Shown one piece after another: positions 30,517 through 35,286 of a stretch of DNA of 35,286 bases. The DNA lies in contig CAJOIA010000017.1 in the NCBI GenBank assembly GCA_905234505.1, forward strand, positions 1 to 35,286, read 5' to 3'. Source of the DNA: an uncultured Selenomonadaceae bacterium. Its GTDB lineage: Bacteria > Bacillota > Negativicutes > Selenomonadales > Selenomonadaceae. Below the pieces are notes generated by a model. That model searched no databases. It was not told the origin of the DNA and saw nothing but the letters and a program-made list of their open reading frames with translations. The number at the start of each line of letters is the position of its first letter. Within the stretch, counting starts at the first letter, position 1. The translations under genes and the position numbers were made by a program.

Positions 30517-31497
30517 TCAGTCCTCTCTAAATTTTTTCGTGATTGATAATCTGCCGCGTTTTAAATCTGCGCGAAAATCCTTAGGTAATTCGGCGCCGGA
30601 TAAATTATTCGCCAAAACTTTTCTGAGCGCCTCGAAATGCACAAAGCCTAAATCTTTGACGTCGCCGCAAGTTTCAGCAATGAATTTTTTAATGACTCCG
30701 CGCTGAAGTGCCATATGCAATTTTAAAAATTCGTCGCGCAGGACTTTTTTATCTTTAACAACGGCAGGGTAAATTCTTTCAGTTTCCGCGTTAATAAAAT
30801 CGGATTCGACAGCGGCAGTTTCGCCAAATCGGCAAAGCGTTTCGACAATCGCCGGATTAAAATTTTCAAGACTCGGCAAAAGTTCAAGTCGAATTTTATT
30901 TCGAGTGGCGATAGCGTCAAAATTTGTGGCGTCGACGCGCGGGATTAAATTTCTTTCGCGGCAGTAATTTTCAAGCTCCGATTTTTTGAAACGCAACAGC
31001 GGGCGAATCAGTAAACCATAGGACGAACTCGCGCAGAATTGCATTGCTGAAAGTCCATCTAAGCTTGAGCCGCGCATTAGCCGCATTAAAATTGTTTCAG
31101 CTTGATCGTTAGCGTGATGTGCTAAGGCAATTGCGTCAAAATTCAATCTGTGTCGAACTCTGGATAAAAATTCATAGCGCAATTTACGCGCCGCTGTCTC
31201 AACAGAAATTTTATTTTCCTGCGCGAAATTTGCAACATCGCCGCTTTCGCAGAAAAATTCAATGCCCAAATCTTTAGCAAAACTTTCAACAAAATTTGCG
31301 TCGTCGAGTGAATCTTGACCGCGCAGCCCGTGTTCAAAATGAGCAATGCAAAAATTCAACTTAAAGCGATGTCGCGCGCGATTAATCAAATCAGCCAATG
31401 CAAGTGAATCAGCGCCGCCCGATACTGCCACGACAATTTTATTCACGGAGAAAATTTTTTCAGCCTGGCAGATGTCAATGAATTTACCTATCAACAA
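30517..31497 (-). CDS. tilS: tRNA(Ile)-lysidine synthase (TTG start)
   Basis: VVAVSGGADSLALADLI PP-loop, AHFEHGLRGQDSLDDANFVE, ALAHHANDQAETILMRLMRGSSLDGLSAM; between hpt/ftsH and S1-divIC genes. Confidence 0.95.
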   Translation of the reverse strand: MLIGKFIDICQAEKIFSVNKIVVAVSGGADSLALADLINRARHRFKLNFCIAHFEHGLRGQDSLDDANFVESFAKDLGIEFFCESGDVANFAQENKISVETAARKLRYEFLSRVRHRLNFDAIALAHHANDQAETILMRLMRGSSLDGLSAMQFCASSSYGLLIRPLLRFKKSELENYCRERNLIPRVDATNFDAIATRNKIRLELLPSLENFNPAIVETLCRFGETAAVESDFINAETERIYPAVVKDKKVLRDEFLKLHMALQRGVIKKFIAETCGDVKDLGFVHFEALRKVLANNLSGAELPKDFRADLKRGRLSITKKFRED

Positions 31498-31511
31498 AAA
31501 GCACCCCCTGA

Positions 31512-31594
31512 TTAGGGTTTAGGGGTTAGGGGATAGGGGTTAGGGAAGTTGCACTAATCCCTATATCCTATTTCCTAAATCCTTATTCCTAAAA
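31512..31594. repeat. Inverted array of TTAGGGG-like heptads, copy 1
   Basis: TTAGGGT TTAGGGG TTAGGGG ATAGGGG TTAGGGA (31512-31546), spacer, then CCCTATA TCCTATT TCCTAAA TCCTTAT TCCTAAA. Confidence 0.85.
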
Positions 31595-31604
31595 CAAGGG
31601 GAGG

Positions 31605-32045
31605 CTAATCTGAACGTCGCGAGCCGCGACCGCCGCGTTTTGAGTCAGTTTTCCGCTTTAAATCTGTCAGTCTTTCGTCACTGTCTTTCAGGAATTTGGA
31701 TAATTTGTCTTCAAATGAGGCTGACATTTGCCTATTATTCGGTCTGTGATCGCCGCGCCCCGCAGGTTTTCCCTTCGGATTACGAAAGCCTCTGTCCGAT
31801 TCTTGACTCTGCGCCTTCATTTTTTTTATTGACAACGCAATTTTGCCGTTTTGGTCAATGCTTATAACTTTTGCTTGAACCGTATCGCCTTCCTTGAGAA
31901 AATCGCTCACGGAGTTAACATATTCGTCGGCAACTTCTGAAATGTGAATGAGCCCAACCTTGCTCTCCTCCAACTCAACGAAAGCACCAAAATTCATAAT
32001 GCGCGTAACTTTACCTTCAACTACGCTGCCCAATTCTATTGCCAA
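31605..32045 (-). CDS. S1 RNA-binding domain protein (YabR-like)
   Basis: ELGSVVEGKVTRIMNFGAFVELEESKVGLIHISEVADEYVNSVSDFLKEGDTVQAKVISIDQNGKIALSIK. Confidence 0.93.
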   Translation of the reverse strand: MAIELGSVVEGKVTRIMNFGAFVELEESKVGLIHISEVADEYVNSVSDFLKEGDTVQAKVISIDQNGKIALSIKKMKAQSQESDRGFRNPKGKPAGRGDHRPNNRQMSASFEDKLSKFLKDSDERLTDLKRKTDSKRGGRGSRRSD

Positions 32046-32079
32046 AATATCGTCCTCCCCGAAAATTTTTTAATTATAA

Positions 32080-32355
32080 TCAGTGCGCTAATTGATATGG
32101 AAGCTCGCCGTCTTTAGCAAGCCCAAGATCTTCACGCGCGATTTTTTCAATGTTATCCAAATTTTGAAGTTCAGCGTATTCTCTGCGCAATCTTTCATTT
32201 TCAGCTTGTGCCGCCGCCAATTTTTTGTCGGCAATGCGCTGGCTTTCGCTCACCTGCGACAAATGCAACTGTTGCGAAATTAAAACCGTGCTAAAATACG
32301 TCAAAACCATTAACATTAGCACTGCGAACCAATTAAAGCCTCTTCGCTTTTTCAT
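32080..32355 (-). CDS. divIC: Septum formation initiator family protein (DivIC/FtsB-like)
   Basis: Single TM then coiled coil: NWFAVLMLMVLTYFSTVLISQ ... AQAENERLRREYAELQNLDNIEKIAREDLGLAKDGELPY. Confidence 0.88.
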   Translation of the reverse strand: MKKRRGFNWFAVLMLMVLTYFSTVLISQQLHLSQVSESQRIADKKLAAAQAENERLRREYAELQNLDNIEKIAREDLGLAKDGELPYQLAH

Positions 32356-32413
32356 TAAGCGCCCCTCCAGAAATTTTTTTAATCATACCAGCTTAGCCGA
32401 AATTTCGCAAGTT

Positions 32414-33523
32414 TTAATAATTTTCCGCGTAAACAATGCCTTTGCGAAAATCAGCCGTTTCCCAAATTTTGCTGTCAAGTAAAAAAATCATATATCCGTC
32501 GCTTGTCCAAGTTTTATAACCATATCTTTGAAAGATAGATTTAATCTGAAGCGCATCGTTAGCGTTATGGTAGCTGCACACGGAGGCTTTCACGTTGTAA
32601 GTGGATAGAATTTTCCGCGCGCCGCGAAGAGCTGCAGGTTCAGCGCCTTCAATATCCATCTTCAAAAAAATATTTGCGCTTTTAGGAGCATTGACAACTT
32701 CATCCAAAGTTATCTGCTGCCCCCCCTTGTCAGAAATAGCCTTAGGAATTAATTTTATTTTATCCCAACAATCTCTGAATGAAAAATATAACGGCGCGAA
32801 CCAATTTTGATCCATTTCAAAGAGATAAACTTGTGAGCAAATGTCGACGTACCGCAACGCGAAATTTCCTTCACAGACTCCGGCATCAATTAAAACGTCG
32901 CCTTCGTTGACTTTATGCTCGCCTTTAATGTATAGGTGCGGCGAAGTTGGAACTTGCTCGCGCAGAACGTCAGTTGCGTATTTTTTGCCATCGGGAGTTT
33001 GAATAAATTGCTTGTTTAATGGGAAATACATTCGCCTAGTTTTATCTTCGACAGTTTTAAAATTTATGTACGGCAAGCCGCAATTTTCATCAAAAAAAAC
33101 TTCGTCAAAAGTATGTGGAGCATTAGCCAAATACTGATTAAAAATGGAAAGTTCGCGCGGCGTCCGCCAATACGATAAAATTTCTTGAATAGCGGGGTCG
33201 TTAATATCTTCGTACTTTTTAATCATAATTTGTTGCAGCAACCAATAAATAGTCCTAAGTTTAAAAAGCGGAACATTTAATTTAAGCAACGTATTTGCTA
33301 TTATCTGAGCAGCTTCTTCATTGGCGTCAATCAAAGCAAAATCGTACTTCAGCATATTAATATAGTAGGTTGGATAAATTGTATAGCCCTCGATTTTTTC
33401 AAAAAGCTTTTTATCATCAAGAGAAATGAATCCGACCAAATTGCAATCTAACTTTTTAATTGCATTAAAAGCGAAATCGTAATTTTTATCTTGCGCGGTA
33501 TAAGCCAGGATCATTAAGTCCAA
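32414..33523 (-). CDS. FkbM family methyltransferase with N-terminal extension
   Basis: GDVLIDAGVCEGNFALRYVDICSQVYLFEMDQNWFAPLYFSF, FLKMDIEGAEPAALRGARKIL, ASVCSYHNANDALQIKSIFQRYGYK. Confidence 0.85.
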   Translation of the reverse strand: MDLMILAYTAQDKNYDFAFNAIKKLDCNLVGFISLDDKKLFEKIEGYTIYPTYYINMLKYDFALIDANEEAAQIIANTLLKLNVPLFKLRTIYWLLQQIMIKKYEDINDPAIQEILSYWRTPRELSIFNQYLANAPHTFDEVFFDENCGLPYINFKTVEDKTRRMYFPLNKQFIQTPDGKKYATDVLREQVPTSPHLYIKGEHKVNEGDVLIDAGVCEGNFALRYVDICSQVYLFEMDQNWFAPLYFSFRDCWDKIKLIPKAISDKGGQQITLDEVVNAPKSANIFLKMDIEGAEPAALRGARKILSTYNVKASVCSYHNANDALQIKSIFQRYGYKTWTSDGYMIFLLDSKIWETADFRKGIVYAENY

Positions 33524-33537
33524 AAAAATTCACGCTC

Positions 33538-34014
33538 CTACTTTTCAGACCACTGGAAATAATCAGTGCCGACAATTTTTCTGAAAACAGATTTGCAGTA
33601 CGGGCAAACAAAATGGTCCATTGTGTTTGAAAAATCAGGCTTGCCATTGACAATTTGCACAGGACCGGCTTCAACAAAATCCATTCTGTCGCCGCAGCGC
33701 GGGCAAGGGCATTTACCGTCCGCTTCTCGTTTTAAAATAGTTGGCGGAATATCGCCTGTGGCAATTACGCGCTCTTGAGGCTTTCTTTCTTCGGGCGGCA
33801 AATCAAAAACGTTATAAAAGCCGGAGCGCAAAAGTTCTCGATAGAATACGCCGCAATGGTCGCAAACCTGGCGCGGCAAAGTAGCGTCCATATCAATTTT
33901 TCCGTCAATAATTCTGACGGGTCCACCTTCAACTTTGCGTAAATCTTTTTTGCATTTTGGGCAAACCAACTTTTTATTGGCGCCCATCTCCAATTTTACT
34001 AATCCCATCTTCAA
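33538..34014 (-). CDS. Double zinc-ribbon protein of unknown function
   Basis: CPKC...CDHC and CPRC...CPYC in two similar repeats (VEGGPVRIIDGKIDMDATLPRQVC / VEAGPVQIVNGKPDFSNTMDHFVC); start uncertain. Confidence 0.72.
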   Translation of the reverse strand: MKMGLVKLEMGANKKLVCPKCKKDLRKVEGGPVRIIDGKIDMDATLPRQVCDHCGVFYRELLRSGFYNVFDLPPEERKPQERVIATGDIPPTILKREADGKCPCPRCGDRMDFVEAGPVQIVNGKPDFSNTMDHFVCPYCKSVFRKIVGTDYFQWSEK

Positions 34015-34116
34015 TCACCAAAACATTTCTTAATTAGTAAAACAAACAGCTTAACTTCGCTGGATATTTCCACAAGGATTAATGTATTTCCTGCCGCACG
34101 GTTAATTTTTTGGCAA

Positions 34117-34150
34117 ATTAAAAGAGCCGCCGAATTTTCATCAGCAGCTC
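34117..34150 (-). terminator. Terminator downstream of the biotin carrier gene
   Basis: Minus strand GAGCTGCTG-atgaaaatt-CGGCGGCTC then TTTTAATTT. Confidence 0.8.
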
Positions 34151-34157
34151 TGCGCGA
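34150..34157 (+). repeat. Intergenic copy of the CTGCGCGA iterated octamer
   Basis: CTGCGCGA between the mmdC-like stop and its terminator; one of about 53 copies in the window. Confidence 0.6.
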
Positions 34158-34172
34158 ATGAGGAAAAATTTA

Positions 34173-34562
34173 TTAACCGAGAATTACAAGCGATTCATGA
34201 GCTTTGACGCTTTGCCCCGCTGCCACGTTAAATTTCTTGACGACGCCGTCAGAATCGGCGGTAATTTCATTTTGCATTTTCATAGCTTCGAGAATTAAAA
34301 GAACTTCGCCAGCTTTAACTTGCGCGCCTTCACTGGCAACCAGTTTAACGATTTTGCCGGGCATAGGAGAATCAATTGAATGTTCGCCAGCGCCCGCAGA
34401 AACTTTTGCAGGAGCAGCCGGTGCTGGAGCTGCCGCAGGTTTCGGTGCTGGAGCAGGAGCGGGTTTTGCAACCGGTGCACTGCCGCCGGAAGATTTAACT
34501 TCTTCAACTTCGACTTCGTATGTCGTGCCGTTCACCGTGACATTAAATTTTTTCGTTGCCAT
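34173..34562 (-). CDS. mmdC: Biotin carboxyl carrier protein (methylmalonyl-CoA decarboxylase gamma-like)
   Basis: Ala/Pro linker and [51 protein letters not shown] (AMKM biotinylation motif). Confidence 0.9.
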   Translation of the reverse strand: MATKKFNVTVNGTTYEVEVEEVKSSGGSAPVAKPAPAPAPKPAAAPAPAAPAKVSAGAGEHSIDSPMPGKIVKLVASEGAQVKAGEVLLILEAMKMQNEITADSDGVVKKFNVAAGQSVKAHESLVILG

Positions 34563-34577
34563 TAATATTACCTCCGA

Positions 34578-34712
34578 TTATTTGACGCGATTAGCCAGCG
34601 TCCAAATTTCGTTGCGTTTGATTTTGACGGCGACGACTCTGCCGTCCTTTGAAATTTGCTGGATTGCCGCAATTATAGCCGCGACAATTTCAGGTTTAAC
34701 TTTTTCAGCCAT
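34578..34712 (-). CDS. Small OadG/MmdD C-terminus-like (MmdE-type) subunit, 44 aa, absent from the ORF track
   Basis: MAEKVKPEIVAAIIAAIQQISKDGRVVAVKIKRNEIWTLANRVK; AAAAGGAG RBS 9 nt upstream; lies between mmdA-like and mmdC-like genes. Confidence 0.72.
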   Translation of the reverse strand: MAEKVKPEIVAAIIAAIQQISKDGRVVAVKIKRNEIWTLANRVK

Positions 34713-34730
34713 CGCTGCCATCTCCTTTTG

Positions 34731-34800
34731 TTAGGGGCTAGGGGTTAGTGAAAAGGGACTAGAAACTATTCCCTATCCACTTGCCCCTATACCCTATTAA
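34731..34800. repeat. Inverted array of TTAGGGG-like heptads, copy 2
   Basis: TTAGGGG CTAGGGG TTAGTGA AAAGGGA CTAGAAA, then CTATTCCCTATCCACTTGCCCCTATACCCTATTAA (2 x 35 nt). Confidence 0.8.
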
Positions 34801-35286
34801 AGCGGAATATTGCCGTGCTTTTTCGTCGGTGCAGATTCGCGTTTGCTGGCAAGAGCATTGAGCGCCGTGATAATCAGCGGGCGCGTTTCTTTCGGCTCAA
34901 TAATCATATCAGCATAGCCGCGTTCAGCCGCTTTGTACGGCGTTGCAAATTCTTCGACGTATTCAGCAGTTTTCTGGTCTTTATCGGGGTCTTTGCGGAA
35001 AATAATATTCGCTGCGCCTGCAGGTCCCATAACCGCAATTTCAGCGCTCGGCCAAGCCATAACTTGATCCGCTCCCAATTCGCGGCAGCACATCGCAATA
35101 TATGAGCCGCCATAAGCTTTGCGCGTAATTACAGTAACTTTAGGAACAGTGGCTTCACTGTACGCATAAAGCATTTTAGCGCCGTGACGAATTATGCCGC
35201 TATATTCTTGGTCAACGCCAGGCAAAAATCCAGGAACATCAACCAGATTAACCAGCGGAATATTAAACGCGTCGCAGAAACGAATG
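34797..35286 (-). CDS. mmdA: Acyl-CoA carboxyltransferase / methylmalonyl-CoA decarboxylase alpha subunit, C-terminal part (continues past window)
   Basis: [94 protein letters not shown]. Confidence 0.92.
   Translation of the reverse strand, partial: IRFCDAFNIPLVNLVDVPGFLPGVDQEYSGIIRHGAKMLYAYSEATVPKVTVITRKAYGGSYIAMCCRELGADQVMAWPSAEIAVMGPAGAANIIFRKDPDKDQKTAEYVEEFATPYKAAERGYADMIIEPKETRPLIITALNALASKRESAPTKKHGNIPL

Noticed and set aside
31512-31546. Possible eukaryotic-type telomere repeat or contamination
   Set aside because: Flanked on both sides by contiguous bacterial operon genes, imperfect 7-bp units in inverted arrangement, and a related array at 34731-34800; a bacterial intergenic repeat explains it better.
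34204-34734. 176-aa plus-strand ORF opposite the biotin carrier gene
   Set aside because: Antisense shadow of the Ala/Pro-rich linker of the mmdC-like protein ([16 protein letters not shown] run); no RBS or recognisable domain.

Overview
The window is a 35.3 kb bacterial chromosomal segment, Firmicutes-like and probably Negativicutes by gene content (inference). It starts inside a 5S rRNA, followed by tRNA-His and tRNA-Trp, then dense housekeeping and accessory genes. Plus-strand genes include gyrB, azlC-(small ORF)-azlD, a PAP2 phosphatase, a TetR regulator, a NirJ1/NirJ2-like radical SAM pair with a CPYC thioredoxin-like protein, aroF and tyrA, a two-component system, a yhdT/panF-type symporter, an S55 peptidase-like protein and murA. 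Minus-strand pfkA follows. A plus-strand operon-like run then carries a GT-like protein, a sirtuin, a StrF-type GT, an MTase-like protein, SufC/SufB-like proteins, ribD, a hypothetical and a PNPOx-family protein. A minus-strand block closes the window: birA, asparaginase, ftsH-hpt-tilS-S1-divIC, an FkbM methyltransferase, a double zinc-ribbon protein and part of a methylmalonyl-CoA decarboxylase-like cluster. No CRISPR array, prophage or transposase was seen. The strongest unexplained signal is a highly iterated non-palindromic octamer, CTGCGCGA/TCGCGCAG. I count about 53 copies by eye (34 in plus orientation, 19 in minus), against roughly one expected by chance. It occurs in every reading frame, on both gene strands and at two terminators, which resembles a DNA-uptake-sequence, Chi or HIP1-type signal. 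Two intergenic inverted arrays of TTAGGGG-like heptads and one multi-hairpin intergenic element also deserve follow-up.
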